Source of the DNA: Thauera linaloolentis 47Lol = DSM 12138 | Lineage (GTDB): Bacteria; Pseudomonadota; Gammaproteobacteria; Burkholderiales; Rhodocyclaceae | Reading direction: 5' to 3' | NCBI RefSeq assembly: GCF_000310205.1 | Contig: NZ_AMXE01000004.1 | Coordinates: 1-64,000, forward strand | Length of the DNA stretch: 64,000 nt | In this document: positions 16,858-27,087 of the stretch, one piece after another | Position numbering within the stretch: position 1 is the first letter of the stretch | Layout of the letters: the number at the start of each line of letters is the position of its first letter | Translations under genes and position numbers: made by a program | The notes under the pieces: generated by a model | Told to the model about the DNA's origin: nothing | Seen by the model: only the letters and a program-made list of their open reading frames with translations | Database searches by the model: none

Positions 16858-17844
16858 ATGACCGTTCCCGCTTCAAGTGTCTCGCCCCTTGCCCACGAAG
16901 GGCGGCTGGCGCATTTCCCCGTCGCGCTGTTCTCGACCGTCATGGGCATGGCCGGGCTGGCCATCGCCTGGCTCAAGGCCCACCATGACGGCAGCGTACC
17001 GCTGGACATCGGCCTCGCGCTGCGCTGGCTGGCGAGCGGCCTGTACGTATTCCTGCTGGCGATCTACGCTGCCAAGGCGCTGCGCCATCCGGATGCCGTG
17101 CGGTCTGACTGGGGCCACCCGGTACGGCTCAATTTCTTTCCCGCCATCTCGATCGGCCTGATCCTGCTCGGCATCGCCTGGGCCCAGGATGCGCCCGGCG
17201 CGGCGCGCTGGCTGTGGGGCATCGGCGCCGCAGCCCACCTTACGTTCACACTGCTCGCCATGAGCAGTTGGATCCATCACGCCCATTACGACATCAGGCA
17301 CGCCAACCCGGCTTGGTTCATTCCTGTGGTGGGCAACATCCTCGTGCCGATCGCAGGCGTACGGTTTGCGCCTTTGGACGTCAGCTGGTTCTTCTTCAGC
17401 ATCGGCCTGGTGTTCTGGCTGGTGCTGAAGACCATCGTGCTCTATCGCCTGTTCTTCCACGAAGCGTTGCCGGCACGCTTGACACCGACGCTGTTCATCC
17501 TGATCGCGCCGCCCGCGGTGGGGTTCATTTCTTATGTGGCGCTGACCGGCCAGCTCGATGCCTTCGCCCGTGTGCTGTACTTCACCGCGCTGTTTCTGAC
17601 CCTGCTGCTGGCGAGCAATGCCGTGCGTTTCTTCCGCCTGCCTTTCTTCATCTCGGCCTGGGCTTATTCCTTTCCGCTGGCGGCGATGACGATCGCCACC
17701 TTCGAGATGAGCGCGCGCAGCGGCTCCGCCTTTTATGCCGGATTGTCCTGGGGGCTGCTGGCGATACTCAGTGCGGTGGTCGCCCTGTTGGCGTTGAAGA
17801 CCCTCGCGGCGGCGGCCGGACACAGAATCTGCGTGCCCGAATAG
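16858..17844 (+). CDS. TDT/SLAC1-family transporter (TehA-like)
   Basis: A 328-residue membrane protein with about ten hydrophobic helices. The first helix region HFPVALFSTVMGMAGLAIAW carries the FP..(F/Y)..VMG pattern of SLAC1/TehA anion channels and tellurite-resistance/dicarboxylate transporters; NPAWFIPVVGNILVPIAG is another family signature. It should conduct small anions or C4-dicarboxylates across the inner membrane. It stands alone, after the dsrE-like gene on the same strand and convergent with hisI. Confidence 0.85.
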   Translation: MTVPASSVSPLAHEGRLAHFPVALFSTVMGMAGLAIAWLKAHHDGSVPLDIGLALRWLASGLYVFLLAIYAAKALRHPDAVRSDWGHPVRLNFFPAISIGLILLGIAWAQDAPGAARWLWGIGAAAHLTFTLLAMSSWIHHAHYDIRHANPAWFIPVVGNILVPIAGVRFAPLDVSWFFFSIGLVFWLVLKTIVLYRLFFHEALPARLTPTLFILIAPPAVGFISYVALTGQLDAFARVLYFTALFLTLLLASNAVRFFRLPFFISAWAYSFPLAAMTIATFEMSARSGSAFYAGLSWGLLAILSAVVALLALKTLAAAAGHRICVPE

Positions 17845-17943
17845 GGCGCGACAGGGTACCCGCATTGCACGTTATTTCGATGCGGCCCGGCAGTGCGTGC
17901 CCGGCGCCGATGCGTGCCACCACGCTGCCTGGCCGGCGTTGCC

Positions 17944-18444
17944 CTACAGCAGGGTGGGATTGGGGGCATCCCCATACACGCGTCCGGGATCGAAGGTCTT
18001 TTCCGCCTCGGTGAACATCAGCGCCCCCGGTTGAGCCTGTCCGGCGCCGACGGCAACGCGGCGATAGAAGCAGGAGCGGTAGCCCACGTGGCAGCTTGCG
18101 CCGGAACCGGCCACGCGCACGCGCAGCCACACCGCGTCCTGGTCGTCGTCGATGCGCAGCTCTTCCACGGCCTGCACCAGGCCGCTCGTCGCGCCCTTGT
18201 GCCACAGGACCTGGCGCGAGCGGCTCCAGTAATGGGCCTCGCCGGTCTGGATGGTTTTCTGGAGGGCTTCCCGGTTCATGTAGCCCAGCATCAGCACCTC
18301 GCCGCTGGCGGCATCAGTGGTGACGCAGGCGATCAGGCCGCGCTCGTCGAACTTTGGCGCCAACTGGTCGCCTTCTTCCACTTGCTCGATGGACAGGCGC
18401 GGGGCGAACAGCGCTTCGCTGGATGGAGAGGTTCGGTTCGTCAT
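17944..18444 (-). CDS. hisI: Phosphoribosyl-AMP cyclohydrolase, zinc-sparing paralogue (HisI2)
   Basis: A 166-residue HisI (PRA-CH, third step of histidine synthesis). Core motifs are [25 protein letters not shown] and [14 protein letters not shown] (Cys118, Cys125). The canonical DCDxD metal site reads DDDQD here (Asp99, Asp100, Asp101, Asp103): the first zinc cysteine is replaced by aspartate. That loss is typical of HisI copies placed with COG0523 genes and made under zinc starvation. It is the last gene of the cluster, 14 bp after pyrQ. No other his genes are adjacent, which also marks it as the paralogue rather than the housekeeping copy. The upstream frame extension to 18549 lies within pyrQ. 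Confidence 0.88.
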   Translation of the reverse strand: MTNRTSPSSEALFAPRLSIEQVEEGDQLAPKFDERGLIACVTTDAASGEVLMLGYMNREALQKTIQTGEAHYWSRSRQVLWHKGATSGLVQAVEELRIDDDQDAVWLRVRVAGSGASCHVGYRSCFYRRVAVGAGQAQPGALMFTEAEKTFDPGRVYGDAPNPTLL

Positions 18445-18458
18445 GTCGTGGACTCTTG

Positions 18459-19850
18459 TCAGGGTTCGAGGGAGGGTTCCGGCGGCGTGGCTTCGAGAAA
18501 CCGCAGCGGCTGGCCTTGCGGGGACGTGCCGGCCAGGGCTTCGTCGCACACGGCGACCTGGCCGCGCACGACGGTGTGGATCGGCCAGCCGCTGACCGTG
18601 GTGCCGTCATAGGGCGTCCAGCCGCTGCGGCTGGCGATCCAGTCGTTGCGGATGACACGGCGTGCCCGCAGATCGACGATGCTCAGGTCGGCATCGAAAC
18701 CCAGCGCGATGCGGCCCTTGCCTTCGATGCCGAAGACGCGCGCCGGGCCGGCGCTGGTGAGGTCCACCAGGCGCTGCAGGCTCAGGCGCCCGGCATGCAC
18801 GTGGTCGAGCATGATGGGCAGCAGGGTCTGCACGCCGGTCATGCCGCTGGGCGACTGCGGATAGGGTCTGGCCTTCTCTTCCAGCGTGTGCGGGGCGTGG
18901 TCGCTGCCGATGACGTCCACCACGCCGTCGCGGATGCCTTGCCACAGCGCCTCCTGGTGGCGCCGTTCGCGCACCGGCGGGTTCATCTGCGCGAGGCTGC
19001 CCAGGCGCGCGTAGCAGTCGGGCGCGTGCAGGCTCAGGTGGTGGGGCGTGACTTCCACGCTCACGCGGCGCTTGTGGCCGGCCAGCAAGGCGATTTCCTC
19101 GCCGGTGGAAATGTGCAGGAGGTGCAGGCGGCGTCCCGTTTCGCCGGCCAGCCGCAGGATGCGCCGGGTCGCCAGCAGCGCGCTTTCCACGTCGCGCCAG
19201 ACGGGGTGCTGGCCCACGTCGCCGCTGGCCTCGACGATGGCCTTGCGCGCGCGCAGCCGGGCCTCGTCCTCGGCGTGCACGGCCATGCGCCGGCGGCCGT
19301 GGCGCAGGATGCGGCGCAGCACTTCATCGTCGTCGGCCAGCAGGTCGCCGAAGGAACTGCCCATGAAGACCTTGACGCCGGCGCAGCCGGGCAGGTTCTC
19401 CAGCGCTTCCAGTTGTTCCGCATTGACGGCCGAGCCGCCGATATAGAAGGCATGGTCGCACCAGGCGCGGCTGCGGGCAGCGTCGAGCTTGGCCTGCAGG
19501 TCGGTGGCGCTCAGCGTCAGCGGGTTCGTGTTCGGCATTTCGAACACTGCGGTCACCCCGCCCAGCACCGCGCCACGGGTGCCGGCTTCGAGGTCTTCCT
19601 TGTGCGTCAGGCCCGGTTCACGGAAATGCACTTGGCTGTCGATGACACCGGGCAGCACGTGCAGCCCCGCCGCGTCGAGCGTCGTGTCCGCGCGCCAGTT
19701 GCTGCGCAGTTCGCCCAGCGCGACGATGCGGCCGGCCAGGCAGGCCACGTCGATGCGTTCCGCGCCGTTGGGGGTGAGCACGGTGCCGCCTTGCACCAGC
19801 AGGTCGGCATGGCGGCATGCCAGCCGCCGGGGCAGATCGGGGGTGGTCAT
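18459..19850 (-). CDS. pyrQ: PyrQ-type dihydroorotase (zinc-sparing PyrC paralogue)
   Basis: A 463-residue amidohydrolase of the dihydroorotase family (carbamoyl-aspartate to dihydroorotate, pyrimidine synthesis). The usual HxH ligand pair in DxHxHxREPG reads [10 protein letters not shown]: Gln73 replaces the first histidine, His75 remains. The carbamylated-lysine segment [16 protein letters not shown] and the GSDHAPH aspartate are kept. Zur-controlled PyrQ of Pseudomonas has the same kind of N-terminal motif, so activity with altered metal use is expected. It overlaps thrS by 4 bp. Confidence 0.85.
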   Translation of the reverse strand: MTTPDLPRRLACRHADLLVQGGTVLTPNGAERIDVACLAGRIVALGELRSNWRADTTLDAAGLHVLPGVIDSQVHFREPGLTHKEDLEAGTRGAVLGGVTAVFEMPNTNPLTLSATDLQAKLDAARSRAWCDHAFYIGGSAVNAEQLEALENLPGCAGVKVFMGSSFGDLLADDDEVLRRILRHGRRRMAVHAEDEARLRARKAIVEASGDVGQHPVWRDVESALLATRRILRLAGETGRRLHLLHISTGEEIALLAGHKRRVSVEVTPHHLSLHAPDCYARLGSLAQMNPPVRERRHQEALWQGIRDGVVDVIGSDHAPHTLEEKARPYPQSPSGMTGVQTLLPIMLDHVHAGRLSLQRLVDLTSAGPARVFGIEGKGRIALGFDADLSIVDLRARRVIRNDWIASRSGWTPYDGTTVSGWPIHTVVRGQVAVCDEALAGTSPQGQPLRFLEATPPEPSLEP

Positions 19851-21877
19851 GGGTTTGCTGCCGTGGGCACCGGCGTGGGTACTGGGGCCGTTTCCGGCAC
19901 CAGCCGGCGCAGCAGCGCGGCGTGTTCCGACTGGCGCGCCGCCAGGTCGGGGGCACTGGCCTGCTCGCGCAGCAGGGCCAGCGCTTCGTCCAAGCCAAGC
20001 ACGTCCAGTTCCTTGCCCTCGCGCGTGCGGATCGCCACGCTGCCGCTGGCGGCCTCCTGGCCGCCGACCACCAGCAGGAAGGGCACGCGCTGCAAGGTCT
20101 GTTCGCGGATCTTGTAGCCGATCTTCTCGTTGCGCACGTCGGCCTCGGCGCGCAGGCCGGCGCCGCGCAGCAGCCGCGCCACATCCCCGGCATAGGCGGC
20201 GTGCGCTCCGGTGATCGACAGCACCATGGCCTGCACCGGCGCCAGCCAGGCGGGCAGCCTGCCGGCGTGGTGCTCGATCAGGATGCCGGTGAAGCGCTCC
20301 AGCGAGCCGAACAGCGCACGGTGCAGCATGACCGGGCGCTTGCGCTGGCCGTCTTCATCGACGTAGTCGATACCGAAGCGCTCGGGCAAATTCATGTCCA
20401 CCTGCAGGGTGCCGCACTGCCAGTCGCGGCCGATGGCGTCGCGCAGCACGAATTCCAGTTTGGGTCCGTAGAACGCGCCTTCGCCGGGGTTGAGCCGGTA
20501 GGCCAGCCCCATGCCGTCGAGTGCGTGGATCAGCGCGCCTTCGAGCAGATCCCAGGTGGCGTCGTCGCCCATGCGGTTGCCGGGCCGGGTGGACAGCTTG
20601 ATGCGCACGTCCTCGAAGCCGAACTGGCGGTAGATGTCCAGCACCAGCGCCACGATGGCGCGGCATTCGGCGTCCATCTGCGCCGGCGTGCAGTAGATGT
20701 GTGCATCGTCCTGGGTGAAGTGGCGCACGCGCAGCAGGCCGTGCAGCGCGCCCGAGGGTTCGTAGCGATGCACCTTGCCGAACTCGCCCATGCGGATGGG
20801 CAGGTCGCGGTAGCTCTTCAGGCCATGGCGGTACAGCAGCACGCTGCCCGGGCAGTTCATCGGCTTGAGGGCCAGCGCGCGGCCGTCCTCGGTCTCGGTG
20901 GTGAACATGTGCTCGCGGTAGTTGTGCCAGTGGCCGGAGATTTCCCACAGGCTGCGGTCCATCACGTCCGGCGAATTCACCTCCACGTAGCCGGCATCCT
21001 GCTGGCGGCGGCGCATGTAGGCGATCAGTTCCTGGAACACCGCCCAGCCGCGCGGATGCCAGAACACCGCGCCCGGTGCGTCCTCCTGGAAGTGGAACAG
21101 ATCCAGCTCGCGCCCCAGCCGGCGGTGGTCGCGCTGCTCGGCCTCCTCGATGCGCTTCAGATAGGCATCCAGGTCCTGCTTGTTGGCCCAGGCGGTGCCG
21201 TAGATGCGCTGCAACTGCGCGTTCCTGGCGTCGCCGCGCCAATAGGCGCCGGACAGCTTGGTCAGCTTGAAGTGCTTCAGGAAGCGCGTGTTGGGCACGT
21301 GCGGGCCGCGGCACATGTCCACGTACTCCTCGTGGAAGTACAGGCCCAAGTGCTGCTCGTCCGGCATGTCCTCGATCAGGCGCAGCTTGTAGTCCTCGCC
21401 GCGCTCCTTGAAGACGGCGATGACTTCATCGCGCGGGGCGATCTTCTTGACGACGTCGTAGTCCCTGGCGATCAGCTCGCGCATGCGCTGCTCGATGGCC
21501 GCCAGGTCCTCGGGGGTGAAGGGGCGCTCGAAAGCGATGTCGTAGTAGAAGCCTTCGTCGATCACCGGGCCGATCACCATCCGCGCGCCCGGGTAGAGCT
21601 GCTTGACCGCGTGGCCGACCAGGTGGGCACAGGAATGGCGGATGATCTCCAGCCCTTCCGCATCCTTGGGCGTGATGATCTGCAGCGCCGCATCCCGGTC
21701 GATCGGGTCGCAGGCATCCACAAGGCGGCCATCCACCTTGCCGGCCACGGTGTTCCTGGCCAGGCCGGGGCCGATGGCGGCGGCAACGGCGGCGGCGCTG
21801 ACGGGCGGGTCGAAACGGCGCTGCGAACCATCGGGCAGGGTGAGGGTGACGGCGCGGTCGGAAGCGAGGGTGGGCAT
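19847..21877 (-). CDS. thrS: Threonyl-tRNA synthetase (ThrS paralogue in zinc cluster)
   Basis: A 676-residue class II synthetase with TGS domain (1-65), editing domain ([18 protein letters not shown] onward), catalytic core and anticodon-binding domain. The zinc-binding residues are retained: Cys in MNCPGS, His in the following LLYRHG/DAHIY region and His in [12 protein letters not shown]. There is a 30-residue C-terminal tail rich in Ala, Pro and Thr that standard ThrRS lacks. Location among COG0523, hisI and pyrQ suggests a second copy made in zinc limitation, but unlike those two it keeps its metal ligands. It overlaps pyrQ and follows the carbonic anhydrase by 3 bp. Confidence 0.92.
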   Translation of the reverse strand: MPTLASDRAVTLTLPDGSQRRFDPPVSAAAVAAAIGPGLARNTVAGKVDGRLVDACDPIDRDAALQIITPKDAEGLEIIRHSCAHLVGHAVKQLYPGARMVIGPVIDEGFYYDIAFERPFTPEDLAAIEQRMRELIARDYDVVKKIAPRDEVIAVFKERGEDYKLRLIEDMPDEQHLGLYFHEEYVDMCRGPHVPNTRFLKHFKLTKLSGAYWRGDARNAQLQRIYGTAWANKQDLDAYLKRIEEAEQRDHRRLGRELDLFHFQEDAPGAVFWHPRGWAVFQELIAYMRRRQQDAGYVEVNSPDVMDRSLWEISGHWHNYREHMFTTETEDGRALALKPMNCPGSVLLYRHGLKSYRDLPIRMGEFGKVHRYEPSGALHGLLRVRHFTQDDAHIYCTPAQMDAECRAIVALVLDIYRQFGFEDVRIKLSTRPGNRMGDDATWDLLEGALIHALDGMGLAYRLNPGEGAFYGPKLEFVLRDAIGRDWQCGTLQVDMNLPERFGIDYVDEDGQRKRPVMLHRALFGSLERFTGILIEHHAGRLPAWLAPVQAMVLSITGAHAAYAGDVARLLRGAGLRAEADVRNEKIGYKIREQTLQRVPFLLVVGGQEAASGSVAIRTREGKELDVLGLDEALALLREQASAPDLAARQSEHAALLRRLVPETAPVPTPVPTAANP

Positions 21878-21880
21878 GGT

Positions 21881-22441
21881 TCAGAACTCGTTCTGGATGA
21901 TCTTGTAGCCGCGCACCAGTTGGTTGTTGGTGCGGGCCACGTCTTCGGAGAATTCGCTGGCGTCGACCGACACCTTGGGCAGGGTCGCCAGGTCTGTGGA
22001 GCGTCCGATGCGCACGGTCGATGGCACGTGGAAACCGGCCGGCAGATGACAGCCGTCCACTACAGCGTTGAAGCGCACCACGCAGCCGTCTTCGACGACG
22101 CAGTCGAACAGCACGCTGTTGAAGCCGATGAACACGCCGTGGCCGACCGTGCAGGGGCCGTGGACGATGGCGCGGTGGGCGATGGAGGTGCGTTCGCCGA
22201 TGCTCACCGCCGCGCCCGACTTGGAGTGGATGACCACGCCGTCTTGGATGTTGGAGTGCGCGCCGATCACGATCGGCGCCAGATCGCCGTCGGCATCGAC
22301 TTCGTCGGCGCGGATCACCGCGTAGGGGCCGATGAAGACGTTCTCCTCGACGATGACCTTGCCACACAGGATGGCGGTGGGATCGACGAAGGCGCTGGGA
22401 TGGATCTGCGGCAGGTCGCCGCGCGGGTTCTTGCGGATCAT
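21881..22441 (-). CDS. Gamma-class carbonic anhydrase-like protein
   Basis: A 186-residue left-handed beta-helix protein of the gamma-carbonic anhydrase/YrdA group. Hexapeptide repeats run through the middle (VIVEENVFIGPYAVIRADEV, VSIGERTSIAHRAIVHGPC). Three candidate metal histidines are visible: GVVIHSKS, IAHRA and IVHGPC. Gamma-CA paralogues can use iron or cobalt and recur in Zur-controlled clusters with pyrQ and folE2, where they may replace zinc beta-class enzymes. It starts 163 bp after the end of cysS and runs straight into thrS. Confidence 0.85.
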   Translation of the reverse strand: MIRKNPRGDLPQIHPSAFVDPTAILCGKVIVEENVFIGPYAVIRADEVDADGDLAPIVIGAHSNIQDGVVIHSKSGAAVSIGERTSIAHRAIVHGPCTVGHGVFIGFNSVLFDCVVEDGCVVRFNAVVDGCHLPAGFHVPSTVRIGRSTDLATLPKVSVDASEFSEDVARTNNQLVRGYKIIQNEF

Positions 22442-22604
22442 GAAGTGCTATTCCGTGGGTTTTGAGCGGGCCATGCGTAGGTGCCGTCTCGATGGCGTAC
22501 TGCGGGGCGGTTGGATGAAAGCGGCAGCGCGGAGCGGGGCAGCGGGCCGATGAACGACCGGTGGCCCCGGACCGACAAGGTCGCCGCCCGAATGAGTCAG
22601 TGCC

Positions 22605-24017
22605 TCATACCGGCGTCTCTTCGGCCAGGGCCCAGGTACTGCCCTGCGGCGTGTCCCGGAGCAGGACGCCGGCCTCGGCCAGCTGGCCGCGCAGCGCATC
22701 GGCGCGTGCGAAGTCGCGCTGCCGGCGGGCCTGCTCGCGCTCGGCTACCCGCGCCTCGACCCAGGCCGCGTCGAGCGGCATTGCGGCCTGCGCTGGAGCA
22801 GGTGTGTGCAAGGCCGCCAGCGCCGTTTCCGGGGACTGCTCCAACAGCCCGAGCAGGCGGGCGGAGGCCAGCAGCCGGGCCTTGATCTGCGCCCGTTCGG
22901 CATCGGCGCCGGCGCCGGCCAGTTCTGCCAGCAGCACGTGGAGACGGGCCAGTGCGCCGGGGACGTTGAGGTCGTTGCCCAGGGCGCCCAGCACTTCGTC
23001 GTCGGGCGCGGCGTCGGGCAGGGCAAGGTGCTCGGCCTTCTCCAGGCCACGGTAGAAGCGCGCTAGGGTCAGCCGCGCGGCGGCCAGGCGCTGCGCGCTC
23101 CAGTCCAGCGGATGGCGGTAGTGCGCGGACAGCAGCGCCAGGCGGATCGCCTCGCCCGGCGCCTGGTGCAGCAGGTCGCGCACCAGCAGCACATTGCCCA
23201 GCGACTTGGACATCTTCTGCCCGTCCACGGTGACGAAGCTGTTGTGCACCCAGGTGCGGCAGTACGGCGCGCCGTGGGCGCAGGTGCCCTGGGCGATTTC
23301 GTTTTCGTGGTGGGGGAAGATCAGGTCCTGGCCGCCGCCGTGGATGTCGATGGTGTGGCCCAGGTGGCGGCCGATCATCGCCGAGCACTCGATGTGCCAG
23401 CCGGGGCGGCCGCGCCCCCAGGGGCTGTCCCAGCCGGGCAGGTCGGGCGTGGAGGGCTTCCACAGCACGAAGTCCATCGGATCGCGCTTGTAGGGCGCGA
23501 CTTCCACCCGGGCGCCGGCGATCATGTCTTCGGTGCGCCGCCCGGACAGGCGCCCGTAGTCGGGCCAGGACGGCACGTGGAACAACGCGTGGCCCTGCGC
23601 CACATAGGCGTGGCCGCGCGCCACCAACGCTTCGATCAGCGCGATGATCTCAGCGATGTGCCCGGTGACGCGCGGCTCCAGGTCGGGCGCCAGCACGCCC
23701 AGGGCGTTCATGTCGGCGTGGTAGGCGTCGATGTAGCGCGCGGTGAGGGTGCCGATGGTCACCCCTTCGGCGGCTGCGGCGGCGTTGATCTTGTCGTCCA
23801 CGTCGGTGAAATTGCGGGCGTAGACCACCTGCGGGTAGTGGTGCCGCAGCAGGCGTGCGAGCACGTCGAACACCACCGCCGGCCGGGCGTTGCCGATGTG
23901 GGCGTAGTTGTAGACCGTGGGGCCGCAGACGTACATCGTTACCCGGTCGGGCTGTCCGGTGCGAAGCGCTTCCTTGCGGCGCGTCAGGGTGTTGTGGAGG
24001 CGGACGGCGGAACTCAT
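22605..24017 (-). CDS. cysS: Cysteinyl-tRNA synthetase (CysS paralogue in zinc cluster)
   Basis: A 470-residue class I synthetase with VCGPTVYNYAHIGNARPAVV (HIGH-type site and first zinc Cys), WHIECSAM and IHGGGQDLIFPHHENE (other zinc ligands), and KMSKSLGN. All four zinc ligands (Cys, Cys, His, Glu) are retained. The C-terminal part is the usual helical and anticodon-binding region. Its ATG overlaps the stop of the COG0523 gene by 4 bp, tying it to zinc-related expression. Whether a second cysS lies elsewhere in the genome cannot be seen here. Confidence 0.92.
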   Translation of the reverse strand: MSSAVRLHNTLTRRKEALRTGQPDRVTMYVCGPTVYNYAHIGNARPAVVFDVLARLLRHHYPQVVYARNFTDVDDKINAAAAAEGVTIGTLTARYIDAYHADMNALGVLAPDLEPRVTGHIAEIIALIEALVARGHAYVAQGHALFHVPSWPDYGRLSGRRTEDMIAGARVEVAPYKRDPMDFVLWKPSTPDLPGWDSPWGRGRPGWHIECSAMIGRHLGHTIDIHGGGQDLIFPHHENEIAQGTCAHGAPYCRTWVHNSFVTVDGQKMSKSLGNVLLVRDLLHQAPGEAIRLALLSAHYRHPLDWSAQRLAAARLTLARFYRGLEKAEHLALPDAAPDDEVLGALGNDLNVPGALARLHVLLAELAGAGADAERAQIKARLLASARLLGLLEQSPETALAALHTPAPAQAAMPLDAAWVEARVAEREQARRQRDFARADALRGQLAEAGVLLRDTPQGSTWALAEETPV

Positions 24018-25132
24018 GCCGCATGCTCCTCGGGCTGCGGCGGCACTTGCCGGAATGCGCGGAAGGTGGCCTCGATGAGCTCGCGCCCGACGTCGCGGGT
24101 GATGAACACCAGGCGCGAGCGGCGATCCTCGCCAGGCCAGGCGGGCAGCGGCACCGGCGGATGGAAGATGTGTTGTACGCCGTGGATGACGAGCGGTGCA
24201 TCCTGCCCCTCGATGTTGAGGATGCCCTTGACGCGCAGGATGTTGCTGCCGACGAAGGCCATCAACACGTCCAGCCAGGTGGCCAGCGTGTCCTCGGCGA
24301 TCGGTTCGTCCACCGTGAAGCAGAAGGCGCGGATATGGTCGTCGTGGCGGTTCACGTCGCCGTGCTCGCGCTGCCCATGCGTGTAGCGATGGCGGCCGTG
24401 ACTGGCAGGGCTGTACCGATCGGGGGCACGGGGGCGGAACCGCGATTCCGCATAGGCTTCTTCCTTGAGCCAGCGCTCCACGTCCGGCACCTTGCCCGCA
24501 GTGGAGAACACCCCGAGGTCCAGCACCTTTCCGGGTGCAAGCGCCCCATTGCGCACGGTCCAGCGCGGCGCGGCGGGGTTGATGCCATCGAGCCGATGCG
24601 CAAGCGCGGCGCGCTGCTCGTCGGTGGCCAGATCGGCCTTGGTCAGCAGCAGGACGTCCGCCATGGCCGCCTGTTTGATGGCTTCCACGTGCTGGTCCAG
24701 GGTGTTCGTCCCCGTCGCCAGGTCGATGGTCGCGACGATGCCGTCGAGCCGGTAGCGCGCTGCGATCTGCGGGTGCGTCATCAAGGTGTGCAGGATCGGC
24801 GCCGGATCGGCCAGCCCCGTGGTCTCGATCAGAACGCGGCGGAACTGGCGCTCACCGTTGCGCGAAAACCGCCAGGTGATGTCGCGCAGCGTCTGTACCA
24901 GATCGCCGCGGATGGTGCAGCACAAGCAGCCGCTGCTCATTTCCACGACCAGGCTCTCGGTGCTGTGGGCGACGAGCAGGTGGTCCAGTGCCATTTCGCC
25001 GAACTCGTTGATGATGACCAGCGCGTCGGCCAGCTCGGGCTGCTGCACCAGGTGGTTGAGCACGGTCGTCTTGCCGCTGCCCAGAAAGCCGGTCAGCAGG
25101 GTGACGGGAATCGGCAGGGGGTCTTCGGTCAT
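24014..25132 (-). CDS. COG0523 (CobW/ZNG-like) metal-chaperone GTPase
   Basis: A 372-residue G3E-family GTPase. Walker A GFLGSGKTT, the metal-binding CxCC in SSGCLCCTIRGDL, ETTGLADPAP and the nucleotide motif LLTKADL are present, with a CobW C-terminal domain from about residue 240. A histidine-rich insert near residues 240-270 (ASHGRHRYTHGQREHGD) is a probable metal-loading loop. Such proteins deliver zinc to client enzymes when zinc is scarce. It overlaps cysS by 4 bp; the second COG0523 gene ends 162 bp upstream. Confidence 0.9.
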   Translation of the reverse strand: MTEDPLPIPVTLLTGFLGSGKTTVLNHLVQQPELADALVIINEFGEMALDHLLVAHSTESLVVEMSSGCLCCTIRGDLVQTLRDITWRFSRNGERQFRRVLIETTGLADPAPILHTLMTHPQIAARYRLDGIVATIDLATGTNTLDQHVEAIKQAAMADVLLLTKADLATDEQRAALAHRLDGINPAAPRWTVRNGALAPGKVLDLGVFSTAGKVPDVERWLKEEAYAESRFRPRAPDRYSPASHGRHRYTHGQREHGDVNRHDDHIRAFCFTVDEPIAEDTLATWLDVLMAFVGSNILRVKGILNIEGQDAPLVIHGVQHIFHPPVPLPAWPGEDRRSRLVFITRDVGRELIEATFRAFRQVPPQPEEHAA

Positions 25133-25294
25133 GATGAGACACCTTCTTGCTCCGCCGCCGGGTAGGCAGCGGCTTCGTGGAGAGGCAGGCTTTCCGGGCG
25201 CCGGACATGACCTTGGGAATGGGCGGAGCCGCCGTTCGGCGCGGCTGGGGGACGGCGCTTCCGTCCGGTTTGCGACATGGGATGCATGGCGTAC

Positions 25295-26509
<1,215 letters not shown>

Positions 26510-26523
26510 TGCTGGTCGTCTTT

Positions 26524-26533
26524 CGTTATAACG
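26524..26533. promoter_or_regulatory. Short CGTTATAACG palindrome before zigA
   Basis: A perfect 10-nt palindrome sharing the GTTATAAC core of the larger Zur-like site, 14 bp upstream of the zigA ATG. It could be a weak second Zur contact or a chance partial match. Confidence 0.3.
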
Positions 26534-26710
26534 GTGGTGGTGTCGGTACGCCCCGATGCGGTGCACGCCGGGCATTTGCGATGCGGATCGATGACCGGGC
26601 GGCGGGTTCGCAAGCGGCATGGCTGAGGCCGCGCGGCCAGCACGCATCGCTGGTTGGCCGTGGGTTTTTCGGGATTGCGCATGGAGATGGGGGCAATCCT
26701 GCTGTTTCAT

Positions 26711-26736
26711 GATTGTTATGTTATAACATAACAATC
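26711..26736. promoter_or_regulatory. Zur box upstream of the zinc cluster
   Basis: A perfect 26-nt palindrome made of GATTGTTATGTTA and its exact complement. The core ATGTTATAACAT matches the proteobacterial Zur consensus (about GAAATGTTATANTATAACATTTC). It lies 201 bp before the zigA start. Zn-Zur bound here would repress the cluster until zinc is scarce. Confidence 0.8.
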
Positions 26737-26932
26737 AAAGGGCTTCAAAGAAGCTTCAAGAGTTCTCCCGCCAGGCTGGGGTTCGCCCGCCGGTCAGGGC
26801 GGGATACGGATGGCCCGCAGGCAAGTCGAGGAGTGCGGCATGGCAGTGCGGCCGCTCCGGCACTTCAGTCGCCTGGCGTCAGGCTTCGAGACAGATGGAG
26901 CGCGGGATGATGGTCGAGCCTTTCGGCGCGGT

Positions 26933-27043
26933 CGACCGCTGCTGCTGGATGTTCTTCTCGTGACGCGCCCCGAGGCCCTGCGCCAGCCGCACATCCGTGC
27001 CTTCATGGATGTTCTCCGCGACCAGAGGTGCAATCCTGCGTAG
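26933..27043 (+). pseudogene. C-terminal remnant of a LysR-type regulator
   Basis: The last 36 codons of a plus-strand frame read LLLDVLLVTRPEALRQPHIR then AFMDVLRDQ. This resembles the end of the LysR effector domain (…LWLLTHPDLRRTPRVRAFMDFL). No start, helix-turn-helix or remaining body is present upstream. The rest of 26760-27087 shows nothing else. Confidence 0.4.
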
Positions 27044-27087
27044 CCGCGCGCGATCGGTAATTCGGGCAGGGACGCGGGGCGGGGCAC

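Noticed and set aside
19817-22465. 882-codon plus-strand frame opposite thrS and the carbonic anhydrase gene
   Set aside because: Long only because of high GC; it is antisense to two unambiguous enzymes.
26713-26910. Frame starting inside the Zur palindrome
   Set aside because: Its beginning simply translates the palindrome from a TTG; no gene signature.
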